DNA of 64,000 nucleotides from NCBI RefSeq assembly GCF_002760655.1, contig NZ_PDOC01000004.1:248001-312000 (forward strand), written 5' to 3'. Numbering within the stretch: the first letter of the stretch is position 1; the number at the start of each line of letters is the position of its first letter. The position numbers and the translations under genes were made by a program. Of the stretch, positions 23,316-32,385 are shown in pieces. The stretch comes from Massilia eurypsychrophila. Its GTDB lineage: Bacteria > Pseudomonadota > Gammaproteobacteria > Burkholderiales > Burkholderiaceae_D. Below the pieces are notes generated by a model that saw only the letters and a list, made by a program, of their open reading frames with translations, did not search any database and had not been told where the DNA came from.

Positions 23316-24484
23316 CAGCGCAGCTTCAAGGTGGACAGGCCGACCAGGACCAGCATCATCGTGACGATCCAGAATCGCACGACAACCTTGGTCTCTTTCA
23401 TGCCCAGTTGTTCGAAGTGGTGGTGCAGCGGCGCCATGCGGAACACGCGCCGCCCTACCCCGTAGCGCTTCTTGGTGATCTTGAACCACGCCACCTGGAT
23501 GATCACCGACAGCGTCTCGGCGACGAACACGCCGCCCATGATGAACAGGACGATCTCCTGGCGCACGATGACGGCGATGGTGCCGAGCGCGCCGCCGAGC
23601 GCCAGCGCGCCGACGTCGCCCATGAACATCTGCGCCGGGTGCGCGTTATACCAGAGGAAGGCGAGACCGGCGCCGGCCATCGCGCCGCAGAAGATCAGCA
23701 GTTCGCCGGCGCCCGGGATGTGCGGAATGAAGAGGTAGCGCGAGTAGGTGGCAGAACCCGTCAGGTAGGCGAACAGGCCGAGCGCCGAGCCGACCATCAC
23801 GGTCGGCATGATCGCCAGGCCATCGAGGCCGTCGGTGAAGTTGACGGCGTTGCTGGTGCCGACGATGACGCAGTAAGTGAGCGCGATGAAGCCCCACACG
23901 CCGAGCGGATAGCTGATGGTCTTGACGAACGGGACGATCAGGTCGGCCTTTGGCGGCAGGTCCATCGAAAAGCCCGACTGCACCCACGCGTAGAACAGCT
24001 CCCATACCTTGGCTGTGTTCGGCGCCGACACCGAAAACGCCAGGTACAGCGCGGCCGCGACGCCGATCAGCGACATCCAGAAGTATTTTTCGCCCGAGCG
24101 CATGCCTTCGGGATCCTTGTAGACGACCTTGCGGTAGTCGTCGGCCCAGCCGACGGCGCCGAAACCGAGCAGGACGACCAGCACCGGCCAGATCAGCCGG
24201 TTGGAGAAATCGCACCACAGGAACACCGAGATGCCGATCGAGATGATGATCAGCACACCGCCCATGGTCGGGGTGCCGTGCTTGGCCAGGTGGGTCTCGG
24301 GACCGTAGGTGCGCACCGCCTGGCCGACCTTCATGCGGGTCAGCCAGCGGATCACGTACGGGCCGGCGCCAAGGCCGATGACGGTCGCGGTAATCGTCGC
24401 GAACACCGCGCGAAACGTGATGAAGTTAAAAATACGCAGAGGACCCAAGTCCTGCTGAAAGAATTGTGCGAGCCAGAGCAGCAT
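23315..24484 (-). CDS. mraY: Phospho-N-acetylmuramoyl-pentapeptide transferase
   Basis: Polytopic enzyme making lipid I from UDP-MurNAc-pentapeptide and undecaprenyl phosphate; 389 residues from [11 protein letters not shown]. Catalytic-site motifs are present: GWADDYRK (Asp pair), [22 protein letters not shown] and [11 protein letters not shown]. An upstream in-frame ATG would add 12 residues overlapping murF; the shorter form has the usual length and N-terminus. Confidence 0.97.
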   Translation of the reverse strand: MLLWLAQFFQQDLGPLRIFNFITFRAVFATITATVIGLGAGPYVIRWLTRMKVGQAVRTYGPETHLAKHGTPTMGGVLIIISIGISVFLWCDFSNRLIWPVLVVLLGFGAVGWADDYRKVVYKDPEGMRSGEKYFWMSLIGVAAALYLAFSVSAPNTAKVWELFYAWVQSGFSMDLPPKADLIVPFVKTISYPLGVWGFIALTYCVIVGTSNAVNFTDGLDGLAIMPTVMVGSALGLFAYLTGSATYSRYLFIPHIPGAGELLIFCGAMAGAGLAFLWYNAHPAQMFMGDVGALALGGALGTIAVIVRQEIVLFIMGGVFVAETLSVIIQVAWFKITKKRYGVGRRVFRMAPLHHHFEQLGMKETKVVVRFWIVTMMLVLVGLSTLKLR

Positions 24485-24485
24485 G

Positions 24486-25871
24486 TTAGTGGGCGTCCTT
24501 GCCAGTGTTTTGGGATCCAAGCAGGTGTTGGACTACGCGTTCCATTTTCATGAAACGCGAGCCCTTCACCAACACAGTCGCGTCAGAGTTACTGCCCAGT
24601 TCTATATCCAGTGCGGCCAATAATTCCTCAAACTGTTCAAAATGCCGCGCGCCGGCGGCCGTCATGTGGCGCGTCAGTTCGCCGGTCACCAGCACCGCGT
24701 CGATAGCGCGGCTGGCAGCGTAGGCGCTGATTTCTTCGTGAAACTGCTGGCCCTGGGTGCCGACTTCGCCCATGTCGCCCAGGACCAGGATGCGCGGCTG
24801 CGGCGCCTGCGCCAGCACGTCGATCGCCGCGCGCACCGAATCGGGGTTGGCATTGTAGCTGTCATCGATAACTGTTGCGCCGTTCGCGCTTCTATTGTGC
24901 TGCAGTCGGCCCGACACCGGCGCGAACGCTTCGAGCCCGCGGACAATGGCCTCCTGCCTGACGCCGGCGGCCAGCGCGCAGGCAATTGCGGCGAGCGCGT
25001 TGCGCACGTTATGCAGGCCGGCGGCGGCCAGGTTGATGTCGAAATGCTGCTGTTCCTGCCCGCCGATGCGCACCGATACCGACAACGCGCTGCCGAAGTC
25101 CTGGACGGCGTGGGTGCAGCCGACGTCGCACTGGCCATCGAGACCAAAGGTGATCGAGCGGCGCTGGTCGGCCAGCCGCGCCCACAGCGGCGTGTAGACG
25201 TCGTCGCCCGGGTAGACGGCGATGCCGTTTTTCGGCAGGCCGGCCAGCACGGCGCCGTTTTCGAGCGCCACCGCTTCGACCGTGTGCATGAATTCCTGGT
25301 GCTCGCGCTGGGCGTTGTTGACCAGGCCGACAGTCGGCGCGGCGATGGCGGTCAGGCGCGCGATCTCGCCCGGGTGGTTCATGCCCAGTTCGACCACTGC
25401 CGCCTTGTGCTCGGGCGTCAGGCGCATCAGGGTCAGCGGCACGCCGATCTCGTTATTCAGGTTGCCGCGCGTGGCCAGGCGGCCGTCTTCGCCGTGGGCC
25501 GCGGCCAGGATCGCCGCGATCATCTCCTTGACCGTGGTCTTGCCGTTGCTGCCGGTGACGCCGATGACCGGAATGGCGAATTTGCTGCGCCAGAAATTGC
25601 CGACCTGGCCAAGCGCGGTGAGCGTGTTGGGAACAACGATTGCCGGCAAGGTCCAGCCGGCCGGCAGCGCTTCGACGATGACGGCGGCAGCGCCCTTCTC
25701 GGCCATCTGCGGCAGGAAGTGGTGGCCATCGAAGTGCTCGCCGCGCAGCGCGACGAACAGGGAACCGGGCGCCAGGTTGCGGCTGTCGGTGGTGACGCCG
25801 TCGAACGGGGCGTTGTGGGTCATGCGGGCGCCCGACAGCGAGGCGACCAGTTGGGCCAGCGAAGCGCGCAT
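24486..25871 (-). CDS. murF: UDP-MurNAc-tripeptide--D-Ala-D-Ala ligase
   Basis: Completes the pentapeptide precursor; 461 residues. [21 protein letters not shown] is the N-terminal uridine-binding region, [19 protein letters not shown] the ATP site, [13 protein letters not shown] the Mg site and [18 protein letters not shown] the C-terminal domain. Its ATG shares a base with the murE stop (TGATG), and mraY starts 1 nt after its stop. Confidence 0.98.
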   Translation of the reverse strand: MRASLAQLVASLSGARMTHNAPFDGVTTDSRNLAPGSLFVALRGEHFDGHHFLPQMAEKGAAAVIVEALPAGWTLPAIVVPNTLTALGQVGNFWRSKFAIPVIGVTGSNGKTTVKEMIAAILAAAHGEDGRLATRGNLNNEIGVPLTLMRLTPEHKAAVVELGMNHPGEIARLTAIAAPTVGLVNNAQREHQEFMHTVEAVALENGAVLAGLPKNGIAVYPGDDVYTPLWARLADQRRSITFGLDGQCDVGCTHAVQDFGSALSVSVRIGGQEQQHFDINLAAAGLHNVRNALAAIACALAAGVRQEAIVRGLEAFAPVSGRLQHNRSANGATVIDDSYNANPDSVRAAIDVLAQAPQPRILVLGDMGEVGTQGQQFHEEISAYAASRAIDAVLVTGELTRHMTAAGARHFEQFEELLAALDIELGSNSDATVLVKGSRFMKMERVVQHLLGSQNTGKDAH

Positions 25872-27412
25872 CAGTTAGTCCTCATCATGGTGACCCGGGC
25901 GGCCAGCGCCAGGGCGGCGTGGTCGGCGTCGGAAAACGGCATCTTGCGGCCCTTGATTTCCTGGTAAGGCTCGTGGCCCTTACCGGCCAGCAGGATCACG
26001 TCGCGCTTGGCGGCGTGCTTGACGGCCGACAGAATCGCGGCGGCGCGGTCTTCGATCGCCTGGAATGTCGACTGCGGGTGCGCGGCATCCATGCCGGCGA
26101 CGATCTGGGCGATGATCGCGGTCGGATCTTCGCTGCGCGGATTGTCGCTGGTGACCAGCACGTGCGCGGCGATCTGGGCGATCGCACCCATTTGCGGGCG
26201 CTTGCCCGGATCGCGGTCGCCGCCGCAGCCGAACACGCACCACAGCTGGCCGCCGCGTTCCTGCGCCACCTGGCGCAGCGTCAGCAGCGTCTTTTCCAGC
26301 GCGTCCGGCGTGTGGGCGTAGTCGATGACGACCATCGGCGCTTCCTGACCGCCGACCTGCTGCATGCGGCCCGGCGCGGGCGTGAGCGCTTCGATGGCGT
26401 CGACCGCGGCGCGCAGCGCCACGCCCTTGGCCATCAGCGCGCCGAACACCGCCAGCGCATTGCTGATATTGAAGTGACCGACCAGCTGGGTCTTGACGGT
26501 GGCGCTGCCGTAGGCGGAATCGAGGTGGAAGTCGGTGCCCGAATTACGGCTCTTGAACTGCGAGGCGCGCAGCATGGCGACACCAGCCAGGTCCGGCTGG
26601 GCGGCGCGGTCCTGCAGCGTGTAGCCCATCAGCGGCAAGCCGGGGTTGGTCGCCTGCAGGTGCGCAACCAGCCGGTGGCCGGCCGGGTCGTCCAGGTTCA
26701 GTACCGCCGCCTTCAGGCCAGGCCACTCGAACAGCTTGACCTTGGCCGCTTCGTAGCTGGCCATGTCGCCGTGGTAGTCGAGGTGGTCGCGCGTGAGGTT
26801 GGTAAACAGCGCGACGTCGAAGTGCATGCCCAGCGCGCGGCCTTGTTCGAGGCCGATCGACGACACTTCGATTGCCAGTGCGGTGGCGCCGGCGTCGCGC
26901 GTGGCGGCGAGTTTTTCGGCCAGCAGCACGGCGTCGGGCGTGGTGTAGCCGGTGACGTCGAATTCAGGCTCGGCGCGCCCCTTGAACATGCCGACGCCGA
27001 GGGTGCCGATCACCGCGGTGGTGTGGCCAAGGCGCGCCAGGGCCTGGCCGATCCACACGGCGCACGAGGTCTTGCCGTTGGTGCCGGTGACGCCGACGGT
27101 GAACATGGCGGCGTCGGGCATGCCGTGGCAGGCGTGGGCGATCGGGCCGGCGTTCTTTTTGAGGTCGGGCACGGCCAGGTGCGCGACCCGCCAGGCCGGG
27201 TTCCAGGCGAAATCTTTCTGCTCGAAGACTACCGCGCTAGCGCCCTGGGCGATGGCGGCTTCGACAAAGTCGCGGCCGTCGCCGGCTTCGCCCGGATAGG
27301 CGAAGAAGACGTCGCCGGCGCCTACGCGGCGCGAGTCCGACGCCAGCCTGGCGCCAGGCGCGGCGACGGCGATCCAGCTACAGACATCCTGATGGCTGAT
27401 GGCAGTGCTCAC
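25871..27412 (-). CDS. murE: UDP-MurNAc-L-Ala-D-Glu--meso-diaminopimelate ligase
   Basis: Adds meso-DAP to the stem peptide; 513 residues. The DNPRSEDP motif in the C-terminal domain is the DAP-selecting form (lysine enzymes differ), so the wall is DAP-type. ATP site GVTGTNGKTSCAVWIG and NLTRDHLDYHGDM are present. The start is GTG at 27412, overlapping the ftsI stop by GTGA; there is no ATG in frame at this point, and longer frames merely continue through ftsI. Confidence 0.96.
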   Translation of the reverse strand: MSTAISHQDVCSWIAVAAPGARLASDSRRVGAGDVFFAYPGEAGDGRDFVEAAIAQGASAVVFEQKDFAWNPAWRVAHLAVPDLKKNAGPIAHACHGMPDAAMFTVGVTGTNGKTSCAVWIGQALARLGHTTAVIGTLGVGMFKGRAEPEFDVTGYTTPDAVLLAEKLAATRDAGATALAIEVSSIGLEQGRALGMHFDVALFTNLTRDHLDYHGDMASYEAAKVKLFEWPGLKAAVLNLDDPAGHRLVAHLQATNPGLPLMGYTLQDRAAQPDLAGVAMLRASQFKSRNSGTDFHLDSAYGSATVKTQLVGHFNISNALAVFGALMAKGVALRAAVDAIEALTPAPGRMQQVGGQEAPMVVIDYAHTPDALEKTLLTLRQVAQERGGQLWCVFGCGGDRDPGKRPQMGAIAQIAAHVLVTSDNPRSEDPTAIIAQIVAGMDAAHPQSTFQAIEDRAAAILSAVKHAAKRDVILLAGKGHEPYQEIKGRKMPFSDADHAALALAARVTMMRTN

Positions 27413-29184
27413 ATGCCCTCCTCGAGAGGATTTTCCGGAATGATGATGTCGGTGACGGTCGAATCGGGCGGCACGTTGGCCGCGCGCAGCGCGCTGGTGG
27501 CCAGCGCGGCGAAGGTCGGCGCGGCGACGGCGCCGCCGGTGTGGGCGGCGGTGGTCGGCTCGTCGATCATGACGGCGATGACGAAGCGCGGGTTCGACAT
27601 CGGCGCGATGCCGACGAAGTTGCCGATGTATTTGGTGTGCGAGTAGCGGCCGTTGACCAGCTTTTGCGCGGTGCCGGTCTTGCCGCCGACACGGTAGCCT
27701 GCCACCTGCGCCTTCGACGCGGTGCCCTCCGGGCTGACGACGCTTTCGAGCATCACGCGCATTTCGCGCGCCGTCTTGGAGGAGATCACGCGCTGGCCGA
27801 CCGGGTTCTCGCTCACCTTCTGGAACGACAGCGGAATGATGTCGCCGTCGCGCGCGAAGATCAGGTAGGAGCGCGCCAGCTGCAGCAGCGACACCGAGAT
27901 GCCGTGACCGAACGCCATGTTGGCCTGCTCGATCGGCTTCCACGCTTTATATGGGCGCACGCGGCCGGCGACGGCGCCGGGAAAGCCGAACTTGGGCTGC
28001 TGGCCGAAACCGGACTTGGTGAACAGTTCCCACATTTCTTGCGGCGGCATCGGCAGCGCGATCTTCGCCATGCCGATATTGGACGACTTCTGGATGATCT
28101 GCGACACCGTCAGCTGCGGCTTCGGATGCGAATCGTGAATCGTGTCGGAGCCGATCTTCATCGCGCCGGGCGTGATGAACAGGGTGTCCGGGCGAACCCG
28201 GTTGGTCTCGAGCGCAAGCGCGGCGGTGAACGGCTTGAGCGTGGAACCGGGCTCGAAGGTATCGGTCATGACGCGGTTGCGCAGCTGGTCGCCGGTCAGC
28301 GCCCGGCGGTCGTTCGGGTTGTAGGCCGGCCAGTTGGCCAGCGCCAGCACTTCGCCGGTATGGACGTCGAGGATCACCGCGGCGCCGGCCTTGGCCTTGA
28401 ATTTTTCGACCGCTTCCTTGACGTGCGTGAAGGCGATGAACTGCAGCTTGCTGTCGACCGACAGTGTCAGGTCCTTGCCGTCGCGCGGCTCGCGCGACAG
28501 GCCGACATCTTCGACGATGTTGCCGAGGCGGTCCTTGATGACGCGGCGGCTGCCGACGGTGCCCACCAGCGTCTTCTGCTGCGCCAGTTCCATGCTCTCC
28601 TGGCCGATGTCCTCGACGCTGGTAAAGCCCACCAGGTGGGTCATCACTTCGCCCTGCGGATAGAAGCGCTTGTATTCCGGCCGCTCGACCAGCCCCTTGA
28701 TCTCGAGCTTCTTGACCTGCTCGACGACGTCCATCTCGACCTGCCGCTTGAGGTAGACGAAGGTGCGGTCGGAGTCGAGCTTCTTGCGCATCTCGGCTTC
28801 CGGCATCTCGAGCAGCTTGGCCAGCGCGCGCAGCTTTTCCGGCGGCGAGGTAAGCACGACGTCCGGAAACGCCCATACCGCCCGCACCGGCAGCGACGAC
28901 GCCAGCACCTGGCCATTGCGGTCGGTGATCTTGCCGCGGGTGGCAGGCAGTTCGATGGAGCGCTCGTAACGGCTCTTGCCCTGACTTTGCAGGAACTGGG
29001 TCGACACCGCCTGCAGCCACATGGCGCGGCCGGCCAGCGCAACGAACGACGCGAACAGCACGAACAGCACCACGCGCGAACGCCAGGTCGGCAGGCGAAC
29101 CGCCAGCACCGGGCTTTTCGAGAACGCCACGCCTTTCGAGGCAGCGACCCGCGATCCGTTTGCGCCGTTCCCGCCGCGCTTCAT
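27409..29184 (-). CDS. ftsI: Septal peptidoglycan transpeptidase FtsI (PBP3)
   Basis: A 591-residue class B penicillin-binding protein. A short basic cytoplasmic N-terminus precedes one transmembrane helix (VVLFVLFASFVALAGRAMWLQAV). The pedestal domain follows from RGKITDRNG, and the transpeptidase domain contains all three motifs: SxxK in EPGSTLKPF, SxN in KSSNIGM, and KTGT in VGGKTGTAQKL. The start MKRGGNG overlaps ftsL by ATGA; a longer frame upstream has no family features. It is the target of beta-lactams such as aztreonam. Confidence 0.97.
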   Translation of the reverse strand: MKRGGNGANGSRVAASKGVAFSKSPVLAVRLPTWRSRVVLFVLFASFVALAGRAMWLQAVSTQFLQSQGKSRYERSIELPATRGKITDRNGQVLASSLPVRAVWAFPDVVLTSPPEKLRALAKLLEMPEAEMRKKLDSDRTFVYLKRQVEMDVVEQVKKLEIKGLVERPEYKRFYPQGEVMTHLVGFTSVEDIGQESMELAQQKTLVGTVGSRRVIKDRLGNIVEDVGLSREPRDGKDLTLSVDSKLQFIAFTHVKEAVEKFKAKAGAAVILDVHTGEVLALANWPAYNPNDRRALTGDQLRNRVMTDTFEPGSTLKPFTAALALETNRVRPDTLFITPGAMKIGSDTIHDSHPKPQLTVSQIIQKSSNIGMAKIALPMPPQEMWELFTKSGFGQQPKFGFPGAVAGRVRPYKAWKPIEQANMAFGHGISVSLLQLARSYLIFARDGDIIPLSFQKVSENPVGQRVISSKTAREMRVMLESVVSPEGTASKAQVAGYRVGGKTGTAQKLVNGRYSHTKYIGNFVGIAPMSNPRFVIAVMIDEPTTAAHTGGAVAAPTFAALATSALRAANVPPDSTVTDIIIPENPLEEGM

Positions 29185-29453
29185 TTGGCGCCTTCCGTCA
29201 GATACTGGGTGCGCGCCGGCGTCAGCGGCGTCATGTTCAAATCGGTGCGCGAGATCTGCTCGATGCGGGCGTGCTTGCCGAGCGTGGACTGGTCGAGCTG
29301 CAGCTGGGCCCAGTCGATGTCGAGCTGGCGCGCCTGCTGCTGCAAGCTCTCGAGGTCGATGAACAAATGGCGCGCCTTGTACTGCGCGCTCACCACCGAC
29401 AGCGCGCACGCCACCAGCGCGGCCAGCAGCACCAGGTTGATCTTGGCGTTCAT
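29181..29453 (-). CDS. ftsL: Cell division protein FtsL
   Basis: A small (90-residue) bitopic divisome protein. The N-terminal helix [19 protein letters not shown] spans the membrane, followed by a periplasmic coiled-coil stretch ([26 protein letters not shown]) that pairs with FtsB. Overlaps of four bases with rsmH and ftsI place it exactly where FtsL belongs. Sequence is weakly conserved in this family, so position is part of the evidence. Confidence 0.93.
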   Translation of the reverse strand: MNAKINLVLLAALVACALSVVSAQYKARHLFIDLESLQQQARQLDIDWAQLQLDQSTLGKHARIEQISRTDLNMTPLTPARTQYLTEGAK

Positions 29454-30412
29454 TGGGCGCCTTTCGACGGCAGCCGTTCGGCCACGCGCATCACCGCCGA
29501 ACGGGCGCGCGGGTTGGCGTCGACTTCAGCATCGGACGGCTTGATCTTGGCGACGAGCTTCATCAGCGGCTGCGGCAGGTCGACCGCGCGGATCGGCAGG
29601 CGGCGGTCGGGCTGCTCGACCTTGGCTTTGCTGGCCAGGAACTGCTTGACGATGCGGTCTTCCAGCGAATGGAAGCTGATGACGACCATGCGCGCGCCGG
29701 GCGCGAGCATGGCGTACGCCTCGCTCAGGCCTGCCGCAAGGTCTTCAAGCTCCTGATTGATGAAAATCCGGATAGCCTGAAAGGTACGGGTGGCCGGATC
29801 CTTGCCCTTTTCCCGAGTCTTGACCGCGTTTGCCACGATTGCGGCAAGCTGTCGTGTGCTTGAAATTGGTTCGACTGCCCGGCGAGCAACAATCGCCTTT
29901 GCAATCTGAAAAGCAAACCGTTCTTCCCCATAATCGCGTATCACCTTTTCCAGTTGTTGTTCGGTTTCGACGGCCAGCCATTGCGCCGCCGACACGCCGC
30001 GCGTGGTATCCATCCGCATGTCGAGCGGGCCGTCGTTGCGGAAGCTGAAGCCGCGGGCGGCGTCGTCGACCTGTGGCGACGAGATGCCAAGGTCGAGCAG
30101 GATGCCGTCGACCTGGGTCACGCCGCGCGCGGCCAGCGCGCTGCGCATGGTGGCAAAACTGTCATGGACGATCTCGAAGCGCGCATCGTCGATCTGCCCT
30201 GCGGTGGCGATCGCCTGCAGGTCCTTGTCGAAGGCGAACAGGCGGCCGTTGGCGCCCAGCTTCGACAGGATCAGGCGGCTGTGGCCGCCGCGGCCGAAGG
30301 TGCCATCTATATAGATGCCGTCGGCGCGCGCGCCGCCCAGGTTGAGCGCGTCAACCGCTTCGTCGAGCAGCACCGTCCGATGCTGAAACTCGGGCACCGC
30401 CACTGGGGTCAT
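29450..30412 (-). CDS. rsmH: 16S rRNA m4C1402 methyltransferase RsmH (MraW)
   Basis: SAM-dependent enzyme methylating N4 of C1402 in 16S rRNA; 320 residues. [15 protein letters not shown] and the SAM motif [18 protein letters not shown] lie near the N-terminus, then [21 protein letters not shown] and the C-terminal [16 protein letters not shown]. The start MTPVAVPEF at 30412 lies 10 nt after mraZ; an upstream ATG would overlap mraZ and lacks support. Confidence 0.97.
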   Translation of the reverse strand: MTPVAVPEFQHRTVLLDEAVDALNLGGARADGIYIDGTFGRGGHSRLILSKLGANGRLFAFDKDLQAIATAGQIDDARFEIVHDSFATMRSALAARGVTQVDGILLDLGISSPQVDDAARGFSFRNDGPLDMRMDTTRGVSAAQWLAVETEQQLEKVIRDYGEERFAFQIAKAIVARRAVEPISSTRQLAAIVANAVKTREKGKDPATRTFQAIRIFINQELEDLAAGLSEAYAMLAPGARMVVISFHSLEDRIVKQFLASKAKVEQPDRRLPIRAVDLPQPLMKLVAKIKPSDAEVDANPRARSAVMRVAERLPSKGAQ

Positions 30413-30422
30413 CGCGGCGCCT

Positions 30423-30851
30423 TCAGAAAGAGAAATTGGAGAGAACATCGGGCATGCCGCCGGCAACGGCTTGCTGCTCGTTATCGTTAAGCCTGACGGC
30501 GTCCCAGATTTCGAAGTGAGTGCCCATGCCCAGCAGCATGACGTCCTTGGCCAGGCCGACAGCGGCGCGCAGTTCGGGCGAAATCAGGATGCGGCCGGCC
30601 GAATCCATCTCGACATCACAGGCGTTACCGAGGAAAATGCGCTGCCAGGCGCGGGCCGACATTGGCCACGCGGCGATTTTCTCGCGGTGCGATTCCCATA
30701 CCGGGCGCGGGAAGAACAACAGGCAGCCATGGGGATGTTTGGTAAGCGTAAGGCGGCCTTCGCACTGAACTGCGAGTGCGTCACGGTGCTTGGCGGGGAT
30801 GGACATCCTGCCTTTGGCATCGAGATTGATTGCGGACGCGCCTTGAAACAC
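30423..30851 (-). CDS. mraZ: Transcriptional regulator MraZ
   Basis: First gene of the dcw cluster, 142 residues, starting with GTG at 30851. Two SpoVT/AbrB-type half domains are visible: [23 protein letters not shown] and [25 protein letters not shown], each with the DxxGR(M/I)xIP/S motif. MraZ forms a ring oligomer and in E. coli represses its own operon by binding repeated TGGGN boxes; comparable boxes lie directly upstream here (30917-30952). Confidence 0.97.
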   Translation of the reverse strand: MFQGASAINLDAKGRMSIPAKHRDALAVQCEGRLTLTKHPHGCLLFFPRPVWESHREKIAAWPMSARAWQRIFLGNACDVEMDSAGRILISPELRAAVGLAKDVMLLGMGTHFEIWDAVRLNDNEQQAVAGGMPDVLSNFSF

Positions 30852-30916
30852 GGTTTATACCTAGCTTAGAGTTTGATGGATCGGTTTAGTTTGCGCGTCG
30901 GGGATCATGATTTATC

Positions 30917-30952
30917 TCCCACAAAACTACACTTTTCCACACAGTTGCCCAC
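30917..30952 (-). promoter_or_regulatory. Array of four MraZ-box-like repeats
   Basis: On the minus strand the hexamers GTGGGC, GTGTGG, GTGTAG and GTGGGA occur at an exact 10-nt period (plus-strand positions 30947-30952, 30937-30942, 30927-30932, 30917-30922). The 10-nt period is that of E. coli MraZ boxes (TGGG repeats with 5-nt spacers). They overlap the -10 element and the start of the leader, as expected for an autorepressor. Confidence 0.75.
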
Positions 30953-30979
30953 TTTAGAGGAAGCATCCTCTAGGGTCAA
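30951..30979 (-). promoter_or_regulatory. Promoter of the dcw cluster (Pmra)
   Basis: TTGACC (complement of 30974-30979), a 17-nt spacer and TAAAGT (complement of 30951-30956). The spacer contains a perfect 7-bp inverted repeat TAGAGGA/TCCTCTA with a 4-nt centre (30955-30972). The -10 abuts the first MraZ box. The leader to the mraZ GTG is about 90 nt. Confidence 0.7.
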
Positions 30980-30990
30980 GCGGTTTCCGA

Positions 30991-31013
30991 TTGGAAAACG
31001 GTAAATTTTCCAA
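30991..31013. other. 23-bp inverted repeat upstream of Pmra
   Basis: TTGGAAAA-CGGTAAA-TTTTCCAA, perfect 8-bp arms with a 7-bp centre, 12 bp upstream of the Pmra -35. It could be an operator or an upstream activating site. The rest of the 436-bp gap between mraZ and the AAA+ gene holds the MraZ boxes, Pmra and the promoter at 31189; I see no gene in it. Confidence 0.45.
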
Positions 31014-31188
31014 TGAAGTCAATGACTTAGCGCGTTTCCCTGAAGTGACGTAAAGTAAAAATATGTCGATAAATTAGGCACTTATCAAAGACAGTGAATG
31101 TGGCTTCTCAGCTGTACGGACGCTTTTATCCCCTAAAATAAATGTCCACAGTTCAATTTCTGCAACTAGCGCAGGGTACGGCGCGGCA

Positions 31189-31217
31189 TTGCGCGATCAA
31201 CCCGTCCGGGGTAGGAT
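31189..31217 (+). promoter_or_regulatory. Putative promoter of the AAA+ ATPase gene
   Basis: TTGCGC (31189-31194), 17-nt spacer, TAGGAT (31212-31217). It is about 65 nt upstream of the GTG start at 31288, which has GGGAG at 31276-31280. Confidence 0.45.
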
Positions 31218-31287
31218 TTGAACGCAGGCCGGCCGTTTTAGCGGCCCTGGCGGACAGTGCCGCCACGCCACTTTCGGGAGAAAAGTC

Positions 31288-32238
31288 GTGAGCATCACCC
31301 TGGCGCGCACCCGCGCGCTATACGAACTCGGCGACGTGCAGGGCGCGCTCGAACGCAGCCGCGGGCGCTCGCCCGAGCTCGAAGCGTTCTACGAGCGCAT
31401 GCTCGACACCGGCGCCGACCGCTTCGTCACCACGCCCTCTTCGACCGCCGCACTGGCGCCGCTGGGCGAGGAGTGTCCGAATTTCGCTGAAGTGGTGGGC
31501 GACCTGACGCGCTACCTGGGCCTGGCGCATGCCGGCGACGGCGGCTTCAACGTGATGCCGCTGTTGCTGCTGGGCGACCCGGGCGTGGGCAAGACCCATT
31601 TCGCCAAGCGGCTGGCCAAGGTGATGCAGACCGAGTGCGAGCTGATCAGCATGAACGCGCTGTCGGCCGGCTTCGTCATTACCGGCAGCTCGGCCAGCTG
31701 GAAGGGCGCCAAGTGCGGCAAGGTGGCCGAGCGGCTGGTGCGTGGTCAGTTTGCCAACCCGGTGGTGGTGCTCGACGAAGTCGAAAAGGCAACGGGCTCG
31801 TCGCAATCCGATCCGCTGGCGGCGCTGTACCAATTGCTCGAGCCGGAGACGTCGCGCGCCTTTCGCGACGAGTTCATCGACGTCGAGATCGACGCCAGCC
31901 AGATCTTCTGGGTGCTGACGGCCAACAGCACCGGCGGCATTCCGGCGCCGCTGCTGAACCGGATGGCGGTGTACGAGGTGCCGGCGCCGACCCTGGAGCA
32001 GGCGGCGGGAATTGCGCAGCGGATCTATGCGGGCTTGCTGCGCGAGCTGCACCTGGGAAAATACGACCCGCAACTGAACGGTGCCGTCATCGACAGGCTG
32101 GCCGGCGTGTCGCCGCGCGACATGCGCAAGACGCTGCTCGACAGCCTGGGGTACGCGGTGGCGGCGGGCCGCGACCAGGTCAAGGCGGAAGACATCCGCA
32201 TCAAGCCGGGGGCGGGCAAGGCGCGGATCGGATTCTGA
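31288..32238 (+). CDS. Lon-like AAA+ ATPase lacking N-terminal and protease domains
   Basis: A 316-residue single AAA+ module, starting at GTG with a good GGGAG site. Walker A GDPGVGKT is at residues 96-103, Walker B VVVLDEVEK near 159-167, sensor 1 in VLTANSTGGIP and sensor 2 in SPRDMRK. The order and wording (DPLAALYQLLEPE, FRDEFIDVEID, IPAPLLNRM) follow the ATPase domain of Lon (DPASALLEVLDPEQN, IPxPLLDRM). The Lon substrate-binding N-terminus and the Ser-Lys protease domain are both absent, so it is probably a remodelling ATPase with an unknown partner. It is divergent from mraZ and stands alone; I do not know its function. Confidence 0.8.
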   Translation: MSITLARTRALYELGDVQGALERSRGRSPELEAFYERMLDTGADRFVTTPSSTAALAPLGEECPNFAEVVGDLTRYLGLAHAGDGGFNVMPLLLLGDPGVGKTHFAKRLAKVMQTECELISMNALSAGFVITGSSASWKGAKCGKVAERLVRGQFANPVVVLDEVEKATGSSQSDPLAALYQLLEPETSRAFRDEFIDVEIDASQIFWVLTANSTGGIPAPLLNRMAVYEVPAPTLEQAAGIAQRIYAGLLRELHLGKYDPQLNGAVIDRLAGVSPRDMRKTLLDSLGYAVAAGRDQVKAEDIRIKPGAGKARIGF

Positions 32239-32385
32239 GGCCTTGCCGCGGTATCTTGCACCCGGACTGGCACCGATTTCGCGCGGCCAGGCACGTACAT
32301 AAGCTATACTTTGGGCGGGTGCTCACACGCCGTGTGCAGCAGGCAAAGCGTCGGTCGGGCCGCCACGCGGATACCGCTTGCCCTC

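Noticed and set aside
27541-29544. Open frame of ~667 codons antisense to ftsI
   Set aside because: Same artefact; ftsI carries all transpeptidase motifs on the other strand.
32305-32310. TATACT as an nhaA promoter
   Set aside because: No acceptable -35 at 16-18 nt; kept only as a remark under nhaA.
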